Made by a program: the position numbers and the translations under genes
Notes under the pieces: generated by a model
Told to the model about the DNA's origin: nothing
Database searches by the model: none
What the model saw: the letters and a program-made list of their open reading frames with translations, nothing else
DNA from: Aedoeadaptatus coxii
Lineage (GTDB): Bacteria; Bacillota; Clostridia; Tissierellales; Peptoniphilaceae
DNA length: 45,847 bases
Direction: 5' to 3' (one strand)
Assembly: GCF_903819215.1 (NCBI RefSeq)
Contig: NZ_CAIJCT010000012.1
Shown here: in pieces, positions 22,101 through 30,516 of the stretch
How the letters are laid out: each line of letters opens with the position of its first letter
How positions within the stretch are numbered: the stretch's first letter is position 1

Positions 22101-23559
22101 GAATGGCAACTTTACCTTCAGTCTCAGCAGCATAAATTGCGTAGAAGGTGGTATCTTTTGTAAATGCTTCAGCGTATTTGTTCGCCTCTTCTTGTGTTTT
22201 GAATAAAGGCGTTGTAGCGTCTTTACTTAGTGCCCAACCTATAAATTTGTTATCAGTCTTTTGACTTGCAGGTTTTTCCGGCGGAATTAATTTGCTGTCA
22301 TCCGGCAACGTGATTTTTCTACCGGATTCATTGCCGGCAATCTTTTCGCTGTAGCCGATTTCTTGGGGTTCCCCAATGTCAACACCTTTTTTTCCATCTG
22401 CAGCTAATTTACCCTCACCGGTATTGAACTTAACGTTCAAGGCCTCATAAACGGCGTATCGCTTGATTTGACGGTAAGCCGGTTCGCTCTTGCCGGTCAC
22501 TTTATTTGTAACAAATACATCGGGGTTATTAATCTGATCCGGAGTCGGATAGGTGTTCAGAAGGAATTTAGGGGAATTGGCGTCTTTTTGATAGAATCCT
22601 GTAGTATTAACATTATCAGCGTCTCCAAAACCTATAAATGGACGAGGATTAGCCGCATCTGAAACTAATAAAAGAGCATCGTCCGATAATTTCCCGCTAT
22701 AGTCCCCAACAAACTTCTTCTCTTGTGCAGCCTTTCCCACTACGACCGGATGAAGGTTAGGGTTCGATTTATCCCATATATTGATGGTACCTTTACCGTC
22801 CCAATACATGCCTTGAGGTGCATTGGATTGCATGGAATAGACGTTCCCTTTTTTAGGAAGATAGAATTCGCTACTAACTGGTGCTCCGTTATCCTTATAA
22901 AATGCCGGAATATCCGGTTTTTTAGCTTCTTCACTATATTTATCGGAAACATTCCATTCCGTCGTCCACAAGGGATTACATTTTTGTTCTAAGGATAAGA
23001 TGAAAGTTTGTGTGCCAAATGTTGTAGCGAAGAGCTCCGGATGAAATGAAATACCGTAAGGTATTTGCATGTCTACCCCTTCATCTAATAATGCTTGAGT
23101 GAAAGCTTCTGTCTTTTTAAATGGTTTCAGCCCTTTTGCTCGCCCTACGTAATGTTCCGTCCCGTCAGGATCTTTAACTATTTCTGAATAAATATCATCC
23201 TTGGTATAAGTAATTGTAGCAATTACTTTCTTCGCGTCTGATTTAGGCGTCAACCTAAGCTCAATTCCGCCTTCCGGAAAAGGAAACTCTTTCAGGGTTC
23301 TGCCAACCCAATGTAGCTGAAGGGTAAAGCCCGGGATTTCCTCTCCTGCCGCTCTCTGTCTAGGTCCATAGCCCAAAATATCAGCAGCAGTAGCTCCATC
23401 GAGGTGAAATACAGTATAAGCTCTGCCATCATCTCCCATAATAATGTCTTTTTTCAGTTGTTTCCCTTGATCCTGAGCTTGTTGTGCAAATGCAAAATTA
23501 GGCATAAAACTTAAAAGCATTGCCAGGCTCAAAACAAGAGAAAGGATTCTCTTCCTCAT
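19123..23559 (-). CDS. SLH-domain surface protein with SHIRT-like modules (1478 residues)
   Basis: Secreted protein tethered non-covalently to a secondary wall polymer by SLH domains. A signal peptide (about 1-25, ending NFAFA) is followed by a head (about 30-380), an InlB-B-like unit ending KFIGWALSKD, a MucBP-like stretch (VAIQYVDQDGRAIDDKY), and a Rib-like unit with VTFNDDSTKEV. Two to three SHIRT-like modules (about 863-1148; GTWTFKAWD-type strands and LPxxVxDQKP openings) and one Big_6-like Ig unit come next. Three C-terminal SLH repeats (about 1265-1440) have the hallmarks GYPDGTFAPNGKITRAE and GYPDNTFRPNNDITRAE. AGGAGG precedes the ATG. It lies 126 bp after the 2068-residue protein gene and is probably co-transcribed with it. 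It is the only SLH protein in the window. Ligand unknown. Confidence 0.92.
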   Translation of the reverse strand: MRKRILSLVLSLAMLLSFMPNFAFAQQAQDQGKQLKKDIIMGDDGRAYTVFHLDGATAADILGYGPRQRAAGEEIPGFTLQLHWVGRTLKEFPFPEGGIELRLTPKSDAKKVIATITYTKDDIYSEIVKDPDGTEHYVGRAKGLKPFKKTEAFTQALLDEGVDMQIPYGISFHPELFATTFGTQTFILSLEQKCNPLWTTEWNVSDKYSEEAKKPDIPAFYKDNGAPVSSEFYLPKKGNVYSMQSNAPQGMYWDGKGTINIWDKSNPNLHPVVVGKAAQEKKFVGDYSGKLSDDALLLVSDAANPRPFIGFGDADNVNTTGFYQKDANSPKFLLNTYPTPDQINNPDVFVTNKVTGKSEPAYRQIKRYAVYEALNVKFNTGEGKLAADGKKGVDIGEPQEIGYSEKIAGNESGRKITLPDDSKLIPPEKPASQKTDNKFIGWALSKDATTPLFKTQEEANKYAEAFTKDTTFYAIYAAETEGKVAIQYVDQDGRAIDDKYKIKDEDYPKYAEGNKGEALEASNVPEPKFIGYKRVEGESGKIDVTGKTYNTEKIQTVEVKYEKLPDIIPEKKNGQDNPDVTPDVKEHYAKVTYQVAAADAEKAKLQLDNADATSPLVYYVNPLEGKKIKDVADVKALSKDKNLYKVDANDMWTFKPDSISSTDQEIMQARDTQDNVVKTEITLTAKVAGTDAKKYGDQLKAQDIVKWVGDQVDWKDGVQKIDGVTFKNVEDLGNRNTTNAGVFSGKLKVTFNDDSTKEVDNQKLIVRAKKGDKVTPGNDDPGTYPKDALEVKFAMGTGIEKLDPANKVMVLQKDEALEANDYPTVTVKANHETKANNVDYYDVQPGKLTEKETTITASTTEKGKKDVTFELKFYIKKDSGNKEQPSNALGDFKPTTPEKQTGKYVGSDITLPTFEDVKVTTGDLQGTWKFDGWYRNGNKLTAADAKVSANDAENNLVGKWILTETETAKVTREFAIDPAIVGAGKDVPASHALPKDVKDQKPNDTTNYIGSEQTPGKDKFNSVPEKIGDKEGAWTFKAWDKTKLTVDANEAMNKFTGTWTWTEKGKINIKYVFKAVGTDRALPQAILDQKPTDTSGYQAPADPTLPAVASHDVIVNGDKVGTWTRGDKWKKDTDTDGNITYTLIWTFKEIKSDEPVINPVKPGDKKIEGKGKPGSKVKVTIPGVEKPIEVDVNEKGDWTVEVPKDKKLKDGDVIKAKQKTPGLPESNEVTRKVEGDTPSEPKNYDGYINLEPVGEQEAKRATDIHVIYLYGYQDKTVHPQGDMTRAEAAAMVARLKNLDMSDTSKPDFKDCESRWYNSAINAVVKAGLMKGYPDGTFAPNGKITRAEFAQLIKGIDNPNMAELPFTDVAGHWGLDAISQAYANKRIMGYPDNTFRPNNDITRAEAVTILNSLFDRGINEAGLANVRKDIVEFKDLDRSHWAYYQIIEASNTHEFYRAKDGEVPEVWVRVLKTWNDFLK

Positions 23560-23599
23560 TTTTTCCTCCTAATCTAAAATTAAAAGTGTTAAAACGTGT

Positions 23600-23643
23600 T
23601 ATAGATTCACCGGCACAAAATACTCTGTGCCGGCGAGTCTATA
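23600..23643 (-). other. Long intercistronic hairpin between two surface protein genes
   Basis: On the minus strand an 18-position stem (TATAGACTC-G-CCGGCACA against TGTGCCGG-T-GAATCTATA; 17 pairs, one C-A mismatch, loop GAGTATTT) starts 42 bp past the upstream stop codon. No T-run follows, so it is unlike an intrinsic terminator. It may protect or process the transcript between the two genes. Confidence 0.55.
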
Positions 23644-23685
23644 TATTGTTTATTATACCTTAAAAGCCACTTCTGCGTCTATGGT

Positions 23686-26600
23686 TTAAGGTGTAGTTAC
23701 GGATGCACCACCATCCATAAGTCCAGCTTTGCTACCGATTATTTCCACTTTCTGTCCACTTTCAAGCGGTTTATCTAAGGATACAGTTAATTTCCCTGTT
23801 GGCGAAGTGGAGAGATTTTTATCTGTAAGCTGTGGTTTACCGGCTACAGTGATTGTTATCTTAACATTCGGTTGTAGGGAAGTTATGCTCAAACTGTTAA
23901 AACCGGCAGAGGGTACGGCAACACCCACTACAACTTGTTCTTTATTGTAGTTTGCAATGGCGTCATCCAAGGCTTTTTTGGCTTCTTCCGGTGTTTTAAC
24001 GCCATCTGTCGTCGTTCCGTCTTTGTAATCTTTGATGGTCTTTTCGGCTTCTTTCTTAGCGTCTTCCAAATCGTTGGTTACATCGGTCGGCTTGGTGTCG
24101 TAGCCATTATCGCCGGGCTTAGGTGCTTTTTCCAATTTCTTGGCTATCTCATCAATGGTTTTTGCCTTATTCAGTCGATCTTGTAGATCTTTTTTGTCTT
24201 TCGCGTCGGCTTCTTTCGTTCCGTCGATTTTATCGATGGCATCTTGTGCAACTTTGATATCGTCTTCGGTAAGTTTTTCGCCGGCCTTGACTTTATCTTC
24301 TACGGCTTTGACTTTGGCATCGGCATCTTTTTTGTTCATGGCGTTGTCAAGATCTTTTTTAGCCTGATCGATTGCCTCTTGAGTCGTCTTGTTTTCGTCC
24401 CCTTGTTTTGCTTGTCCTTTAGCATTTTTAAGGGCTTCTTTTAATTTCTTATCATAAGGATTCTTGTCATCCAAATTCTTTTGATCTTCGCCTGCAATGG
24501 CATCCGCTTTTTTAATAGAATCCTTAAGCTTGGACGTATCAAGGCCTACAACTCGTTCAACTTCTTCTGAAGGTGCCTTTTCGTTCTCTTGAGCCACCAC
24601 TTTAACAACTTGTTTTTCTTGAAGGGGTTCGGTGTTGATGGTCCAAGTTCCGTCTTCACCTGCCGTTACTTTTCCAAGTACTTTCCCGTCAAGTTTTACC
24701 GTTACTTCCGATCCCTTCGGTGCCGTACCCTTGATTTTGGTGCCACCGATAATGGCGGTATCAATGGTGGGTTTTTCCGTCTTTTCCAAATCCGCCTTGC
24801 CGTCATTGTTAGCATCTCTTCCCACTGTTTCTTCGACCGGTTCGGAGGGTTTCTTTTCCGTGCCGTCTTTTGCCGTCGGTTCGGTGACGATGACTTTGAC
24901 TTTCTTGCCGGGTTCTTGTTTTTCTACTTCGGCGGTGAAGTTGCCGTCATCTCCGGCTTTGATTCCACCTTGCGGTGTAATGTCTTTGCCGCTTTCGTCT
25001 TGAATGGTGATCTTGGATCCGGGTGTTGCTTTACCGGTAACGGTAGTGGTTTTCTTTTCCGGATTCTTCGTCGGATCATCGTTTGGCTTAGACTCGTTTT
25101 GGTTCAAAGCTGTAACATTTGTAGCCGGTTTTGACGCTTGTTTGTCGTCGTCAATGCCGTCGCCGTCTTTATCGATAAAGACGCGGGTGGACACGGTTTC
25201 GGAAGGATCTTTTCCGTCTTCTTTAGCCTTAACGAAGACTACCGCTCCCTTGCCTTGAAGGGGGATTTCAGCAGTAAACTTGCCGGTTCTATCTGCAACA
25301 ATAGGATCGTCCGTTTCAATTAAGTTGCCAAGAGCGTCCTTAATGGTAATCACGGCGCCCGGCTTGGCAGTACCTTCGACCGTCGTCTTCTTCGGGTCTT
25401 CTCCCTTGTTCGACGCCTTTACATCGGTAGGATTAGAAGACTTGGAAATGACTTCAACTTTAGCTTCTTCAGAAGGATTGTTGAACTTGTCATAAGCAAA
25501 AGCCCCATAGCCTAATAATGTGTCGGCTTCTACAGCTTTCGGTAATTCAAAGACGGCATTCCCGTTTTTAAATTCGGCCTTATTCTTAGTTAAAACTCTT
25601 CCGTCGGGAAGTCTCAAGGTTACTTTTTCAGTGTCTTTGTCTCTCGGAACGACTGTAATAGTGGATGCCCCCTCTTTCGTCGGGGAAATATAGGGTTGCT
25701 CCGGTCCGACAGTATCAAGTTCGACGGGTACATCTTTCGACGGGCTGTGATTTTCTTGTTTTTGAGAAACAAGAATCTTGCCGTCTACGATGTCTTCCGG
25801 ATTAACGATCAATTCCGTCTTGCCTGAATCATCCAGCGTAATGGTACGTGCCACTTTGCCCTCAGCGTCTTTAAAACCGATTTGTGCATTTGGCTTACCT
25901 TCTACTAGGATCCTTGCTTTTTCATCGCCTTGTTTGGCGATTTGCGTCACTTTAGGTTGAGCAGACTCGGGCAACGGATTCACCTTAAATGTAAATGCCT
26001 TGTCGGATTTATTCCCTAAATCATCTTCGGCATGTAATTTAAGGGTTGTTTCATTAACCACTTCGCTTGATTTACCGACTAATGTCGATGTTTTGCTGTC
26101 ATCTTTACGAATCGAGAAGCCTTTGGGCAGCGGAGTGCTTGCATCCAAAGTAAGGTTGGCATTTCTACTCGTCGTGATGCCTTGATTTAAATCTTCATCG
26201 ACCGTCAAATTGATGTCCGGCACTGTAATGTCGGGTCCGTTCAATACCAGCGGTTGCGAGAGATCAGAAATACTGTCCGTCTTTCTAGCTTCTGAGGCCT
26301 TTACCTTTACTCTTTGACCGTCTTTTAAAATACCGTCAGGTACCGTAAAGCGAATAGTCTTGTCGCCCTCTACGGCATTAGAGAACTTTCCTTCGATTTC
26401 CTGTCCGTCTTTCGTTTTAATCGGATTGTTTTGTTCATCGACGAGGACGTATTTATTGGATGAGGAAATGCCGAGGAAAGGTCTTTCCGCTTCAATAACG
26501 ACATTGTAATCGGAATCTCTCTTCGCTTGTGTCGGCGCATTGGTTTTAGAAGTCGCCGGCTTGGGAATAACCGTCTTTTTAATCGTATCTGACGTAGCGG

Positions 26601-29600
26601 AGTTAACTTTCGAGAAGGCCTCTACCTTATCCCCCTCCGTAAATTTTACGCCGTTGGGTAAGGTGATTTTATAGTTCGGCGTGCCTTCGATGGCTTCCGC
26701 TTTGGCGTTGCCTTCTAGTGCCTTCCACTTTCCGTTTTCGTCTTTGATTAAATTGATGACGTACTTCTTCGTTCCGACGCCGTCTTTAACCTCTACGACT
26801 ACGTCGACCTTAGCCACCGTATCTTGTTGGGGAAGGCCGATGTTGAAGTAATCGTCACCGTCTACAATGTCTTCGAGACTCGGCGGTTCGATGCCAAGGG
26901 TAGTGTTCTTGGCTTTGATTTCATATTTAAATGTTTCGTACCCGTTACCGTCTATATAAGAGGTGATCTTACGGGTCGTAGCGCCGGTGTAAGCATCGAT
27001 TTGGCCGCTTGTGCGCTTGGCGTAAACAATTTGTTTCTTGCCACCATCTTCAGATGTTTTGTTATTGGTTATAACAATATTAATATCGGACCATTTACCC
27101 GACCAGTTTTCAAGTTTTGCTCTTTGTTCAGGTTCAATTTCACCCAATATAAAGGATAATCTTTGACCCTTAGCATCGTAACCGGGAACTTCCCAGTTAA
27201 ACTTAATGGATTTATCCGGGTCGTTATCCTCAAAAACCTTTCTTTGGCTTTCTTGGTAAGATCCGGGATAGTAACGATAATCTGCCAATTGTGCATCGAT
27301 AACTGGGTCAGATGCTTCCCCTACTGCCGTTCTGTAGAGCAGTCCAACGCCGATAGCGGGGGAATATTTCGTGGCGCCGGATGTAGCATCGGGATGCCAT
27401 GTCTTCTCTGCAGATACCTTTACATAAGGTGCATATACTGCATATAAATCCATAGTATAGGGTTTGGTCTTCCCTTTAAAGGATACCTTGGATCCGTCGA
27501 ACTGGTAGGTTATCCTTTCGACAGACTTCCCTGTACGAGGATTCTTGAAGATTTCCGTTCCGGTTTTCTTCGGCTCTTTGTCAGTTGCTTTGTCTGCCCA
27601 GCCTCTAAAGGTGTACTTATCTATGTGGAAATCTTTTAATTCGGAGCCGTCCTTATTAACTTCCGGTAAAACCCAGTTACCGTCTTCGTCCGGCTCGGCT
27701 ACATATTCCACGACCTTGTCATCTGTCGAATTCAGATTTCTGTGAAGGCGCACTTTGAATGTATCTTGTGCCCAGATAGCATAGACAGTCTCTCCCGATT
27801 TGCCCGGGGAAGTAGCGTCTACCTTCATCGCATTATCTTTTTCCCAATCGGCTTCGGTTGCCAGAAGAGGTAATTTTTCAAAATCACTATCTGAAACATT
27901 AGCTTTTGTAGACCAGCCCAATAGGGTGTAGCCTTTTCTCGTAGGCGCTTGTTCAGGTAAAGTAACTTTGCCTTCCTTCATGATGATAGGTTGTGATGCA
28001 GTCGATTCACCAAACTTACCGCCATTGGGATTGAAGTTAATGACTGTACCTACATTGATAATGGATCCTATAACCGGATTCTTACCATCGGGACTGTAGG
28101 TTACGATGGCGATTTGTTTTACACCATCCGGAATAGTATTGGCTCTAATATTTAAGGTAAAGGGACCCTTATCTAAATTCGCTTTAGAAATTGTCGTTCC
28201 GGCATAGACGACTTTCTCGTTAATTTCCGGCTTCCCTTCTTCATTTACAGAATAGGGGACGGCTCTAACGATAAGGCCGCCTGCTTCGTTGTTTTCTACA
28301 GGCAATGCTTCCTTAGGTTCAACGAAAGGTTTGGCAAATTTATTTCTCGGTGCCATTCCTTTTACCGTAATCGCCTTGTCGCGCGGAATAGCTTTCGTAT
28401 CCGTTTTTGCCTTCCCGGGCTTGTAGCTGTTGGCCTTTAGGGGATCGGTTTTGTCCATCAAAACTTCTTGTCCGTCGGGCACGCCGTCGCCGTCGGTGTC
28501 CGGATTTCTATAATCCGTCTCGTAGATCCACTCCAGCATATCGAACAATCCGTCGCCGTCGGAGTCAGTGGATTCAATAAAGCCGATGTGCCTTGAGTTC
28601 GTGATTTCTCTCGGCGGTTCTGCATCGCCTTTTTCAGCCCATTCTACATAGTCCCCTTCCATCCAGGACGTAAATTCCACTTGCTTGTTGTTTTCTTGAA
28701 TATACTTGACGATGGCTTCCACAAATTCTTTACTGGACTTGTCATCTCTCAACTTATATTCAATAGTGTAGTTACGGGATTGACCGAGCGCGCCCCAGAA
28801 CACACTGTAGTCAAGATTTTTTCTCGCTTCGTCAAGGTTCTTATTATTGGCATTGTTGGTCGTACGGATAGAAATTTTGGAATTCTTCGATGAGTCGAAT
28901 ACATAGCGTCCTTTATTGTCTTTGTATAAATCGACACTTAGCTTGTCACCGGTATTCCGATCGTCGTTTCCGACAGGGTCGGTACGTTTAATCCAAGCAT
29001 AATTTTCAATGAATGGAACAACTTCTTTTGGAACTATTTCTTTTATATAGACAAGCCAGTTGTAGTCCGATTGTAAAAAGTTTTCGTCCGGTTTAAAGGA
29101 GTGAACCGTTTGAAGAACGCCCTCTTTCGGTCTGTAAATAACCTTCATGCCGGGCTTACCGTTTACAAACTTGCTTTGAAGTTGTCCTTCAGTTGTCGTT
29201 TCCTTATTGTTGATGATCGTGTTGGATACGGATTCAGCGGCGATTTTACCGTTGCTCAGTACCCAAACTTGATTCATACCGATGTCTTTGCCCTCAAGGC
29301 CTAAGTTCTTTAACGTTTTTCCGGCCTTTAAGGTGATGGTGACTTCCGAATTTGTAACGATACCAATGGAAGCATAGTTAACCGGTGCTTCTACAATTGG
29401 AATGATCCATTGTGCACCATTGGGAATATTTTCGGACTCATTCTTGTACTTTAAGTCTTTTGTGAGTTGTCTCGTCACGCGATTTCTTCTAATATCGATT
29501 TTCTCGATGTTTTCATAGAAGTTCTTGTCGAAAAAGTTAAAAATAATATGGCCGGAGTACTTATCTCCATCCGTGTGTCCAAACCCTGCGCCTCGCTCCG

Positions 29601-29892
29601 TCCATTTTGACAGGTTCAGCGTAATGGTTTGAACGCCATTTTCGACCTTCGCGCTTTCATAGTTGATATTGGCATATCGTAAATTCGATCTTTCCATACC
29701 GCGGACGTCGTAATACGTCTTTAGATTCGTGGAAAGGGTCGGATTCGTAATGTCGAGAGTGGGGTCTGTATTTTCAGCCGCTTCTCTCGGAGTCTTTGTT
29801 GCCGCAAAAGCGCTATAGGGCACCATGCTAATGAGCATGGTTACAGCCAGCAACAATGCTAAATACTTATTGAGTAACCCTTTGTTCGTCAT
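23686..29892 (-). CDS. Large secreted surface protein with Ca-loop, Cna-B-like and Ig modules (2068 residues)
   Basis: A modular wall or surface protein. Signal peptide about 1-31 (ending YSAFAA); unique head to about 430; a thrombospondin-type-3-like Ca-binding stretch at about 440-490 (DSDGDGLFD, DTDGDGVPDGQ). InlB-B-like units follow at about 610-830 (KGYTLLGWSTK, YTFRGWADK), then a Cna-B-like unit at about 830-975 (VGLLYRTAV, VPGYDAKGQRLSF, ending DAYTGAT). Several Ig-like units come next, including Big_6-like ones joined by DKDGDGIDDD and DANNDGKADLE loops. A Lys/Asp-rich helical region (about 1830-1985) and the shared ~82-residue C-terminal domain finish it. It lacks the long module array of its larger paralogues and has no LPXTG or SLH. 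AAGGAAGG lies 4 bases before the ATG. First gene of a probable two-gene unit with the SLH protein. Confidence 0.9.
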   Translation of the reverse strand: MTNKGLLNKYLALLLAVTMLISMVPYSAFAATKTPREAAENTDPTLDITNPTLSTNLKTYYDVRGMERSNLRYANINYESAKVENGVQTITLNLSKWTERGAGFGHTDGDKYSGHIIFNFFDKNFYENIEKIDIRRNRVTRQLTKDLKYKNESENIPNGAQWIIPIVEAPVNYASIGIVTNSEVTITLKAGKTLKNLGLEGKDIGMNQVWVLSNGKIAAESVSNTIINNKETTTEGQLQSKFVNGKPGMKVIYRPKEGVLQTVHSFKPDENFLQSDYNWLVYIKEIVPKEVVPFIENYAWIKRTDPVGNDDRNTGDKLSVDLYKDNKGRYVFDSSKNSKISIRTTNNANNKNLDEARKNLDYSVFWGALGQSRNYTIEYKLRDDKSSKEFVEAIVKYIQENNKQVEFTSWMEGDYVEWAEKGDAEPPREITNSRHIGFIESTDSDGDGLFDMLEWIYETDYRNPDTDGDGVPDGQEVLMDKTDPLKANSYKPGKAKTDTKAIPRDKAITVKGMAPRNKFAKPFVEPKEALPVENNEAGGLIVRAVPYSVNEEGKPEINEKVVYAGTTISKANLDKGPFTLNIRANTIPDGVKQIAIVTYSPDGKNPVIGSIINVGTVINFNPNGGKFGESTASQPIIMKEGKVTLPEQAPTRKGYTLLGWSTKANVSDSDFEKLPLLATEADWEKDNAMKVDATSPGKSGETVYAIWAQDTFKVRLHRNLNSTDDKVVEYVAEPDEDGNWVLPEVNKDGSELKDFHIDKYTFRGWADKATDKEPKKTGTEIFKNPRTGKSVERITYQFDGSKVSFKGKTKPYTMDLYAVYAPYVKVSAEKTWHPDATSGATKYSPAIGVGLLYRTAVGEASDPVIDAQLADYRYYPGSYQESQRKVFEDNDPDKSIKFNWEVPGYDAKGQRLSFILGEIEPEQRAKLENWSGKWSDINIVITNNKTSEDGGKKQIVYAKRTSGQIDAYTGATTRKITSYIDGNGYETFKYEIKAKNTTLGIEPPSLEDIVDGDDYFNIGLPQQDTVAKVDVVVEVKDGVGTKKYVINLIKDENGKWKALEGNAKAEAIEGTPNYKITLPNGVKFTEGDKVEAFSKVNSATSDTIKKTVIPKPATSKTNAPTQAKRDSDYNVVIEAERPFLGISSSNKYVLVDEQNNPIKTKDGQEIEGKFSNAVEGDKTIRFTVPDGILKDGQRVKVKASEARKTDSISDLSQPLVLNGPDITVPDINLTVDEDLNQGITTSRNANLTLDASTPLPKGFSIRKDDSKTSTLVGKSSEVVNETTLKLHAEDDLGNKSDKAFTFKVNPLPESAQPKVTQIAKQGDEKARILVEGKPNAQIGFKDAEGKVARTITLDDSGKTELIVNPEDIVDGKILVSQKQENHSPSKDVPVELDTVGPEQPYISPTKEGASTITVVPRDKDTEKVTLRLPDGRVLTKNKAEFKNGNAVFELPKAVEADTLLGYGAFAYDKFNNPSEEAKVEVISKSSNPTDVKASNKGEDPKKTTVEGTAKPGAVITIKDALGNLIETDDPIVADRTGKFTAEIPLQGKGAVVFVKAKEDGKDPSETVSTRVFIDKDGDGIDDDKQASKPATNVTALNQNESKPNDDPTKNPEKKTTTVTGKATPGSKITIQDESGKDITPQGGIKAGDDGNFTAEVEKQEPGKKVKVIVTEPTAKDGTEKKPSEPVEETVGRDANNDGKADLEKTEKPTIDTAIIGGTKIKGTAPKGSEVTVKLDGKVLGKVTAGEDGTWTINTEPLQEKQVVKVVAQENEKAPSEEVERVVGLDTSKLKDSIKKADAIAGEDQKNLDDKNPYDKKLKEALKNAKGQAKQGDENKTTQEAIDQAKKDLDNAMNKKDADAKVKAVEDKVKAGEKLTEDDIKVAQDAIDKIDGTKEADAKDKKDLQDRLNKAKTIDEIAKKLEKAPKPGDNGYDTKPTDVTNDLEDAKKEAEKTIKDYKDGTTTDGVKTPEEAKKALDDAIANYNKEQVVVGVAVPSAGFNSLSITSLQPNVKITITVAGKPQLTDKNLSTSPTGKLTVSLDKPLESGQKVEIIGSKAGLMDGGASVTTP
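23689..23937 (-). repeat. Shared C-terminal domain coding segment, copy B
   Basis: Nearly identical DNA to copy A (7003-7250) in the last ~250 bp, but the flanking helical-region DNA and the 3' untranslated DNA are unlike copy A. This points to a recombined patch. Confidence 0.9.
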
Positions 29893-29916
29893 GTTACCTT
29901 CCTTTTTAATGTCTCC

Positions 29917-29933
29917 GCTAATTTTAAATTAGC
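29917..29933 (-). other. Leader hairpin whose triloop is a stop codon
   Basis: Perfect 7-bp stem GCTAATT/AATTAGC; the three loop bases are the TAA stop of the short upstream ORF at 29924-29968. It lies 24 bp before the start codon of the 2068-residue protein gene. Confidence 0.45.
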
Positions 29934-29968
29934 TCCCAATATCGTACAAACCAATGGTCCCGAAGCAT
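29924..29968 (-). CDS. Candidate 14-residue leader ORF
   Basis: Short ORF (MLRDHWFVRYWELI) in the leader of the 2068-residue protein gene, with AAAGG four bases before the ATG (GGAG is only two bases away, a poor spacing). Its stop codon forms the loop of the hairpin at 29917-29933. Rich in aromatic residues. It may be chance; the parallel with the leader at 18291 is the main reason to list it. Confidence 0.25.
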   Translation of the reverse strand: MLRDHWFVRYWELI

Positions 29969-30049
29969 CACTCCTTTAAGACGTAATGATTTTAAAAATA
30001 ATAGCTATAAACATAAGATTTTCTGCAGATCGAGAAGTTACTCATCTGA

Positions 30050-30077
30050 TTTATGGAGACGATTTAAAAGTAGTCAA
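30050..30077 (-). promoter_or_regulatory. Possible promoter of the 2068-residue protein gene
   Basis: TTGACT (-35, 30072-30077), 16-bp spacer and CATAAA (-10, 30050-30055) on the minus strand, about 160 bp before the ATG. Five of six and four of six consensus bases. The rest of 29969-30300 is AT-rich without a supportable gene. Confidence 0.4.
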
Positions 30078-30302
30078 CCTTTAAACTTTTACTTATATAG
30101 ACTTTGACTGCTAGCAAAAATCTATAAACTCCATATACATCGTCATTTTATCATAAAATATTAGAAAAAACATTGATTTTCCACGTCTTTTTGTAATTAT
30201 TCAATCACTGTCCACTCCATGAAATTTATTATGATTAGAACTATTCCAATTAAACTCGTTTCTTTATCTAATGAATTCATAGATTGAATGAGCGTAAGAT
30301 GC

Positions 30303-30344
30303 AAAAAGAACCCGCCACCCCTAAAAGGTGACAGGTTCTTTTTT
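30303..30344 (-). terminator. Terminator after the 3083-residue surface protein gene
   Basis: A 16-pair stem on the minus strand (AAAAGAACCTGTCACC against GGTGGCGGGTTCTTTT, two wobbles) followed by TTTTT. Very similar to the terminator at 6790-6828, as is the 170-bp untranslated stretch before it. Confidence 0.8.
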
Positions 30345-30516
30345 AATTCTCTAGATAAGAGCGATGAACGCTTATTTTCTAAATTGTATTTAGATTTGTC
30401 GTTAATTCATCGTTCTTATTCTATGAGCTATTCTTTAGGGTAATCTACTACCAAAATGAACGGCAATAGCTTCCACTAAATGGTTTTGGTGAATTTGCGT
30501 TTTTATACGCTTCATT
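30345..30516 (-). repeat. Duplicated 3' untranslated segment (also at 6829-6999)
   Basis: The stretch between the gene end and the terminator matches 6829-6999 along its length, most clearly in GGTTTTGGTGAATTTGCG, TTTTTATACGCTTC and CTATGAGCTAT. The duplication therefore spans C-terminal codons, untranslated DNA and terminator of two of the large genes. Confidence 0.75.
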
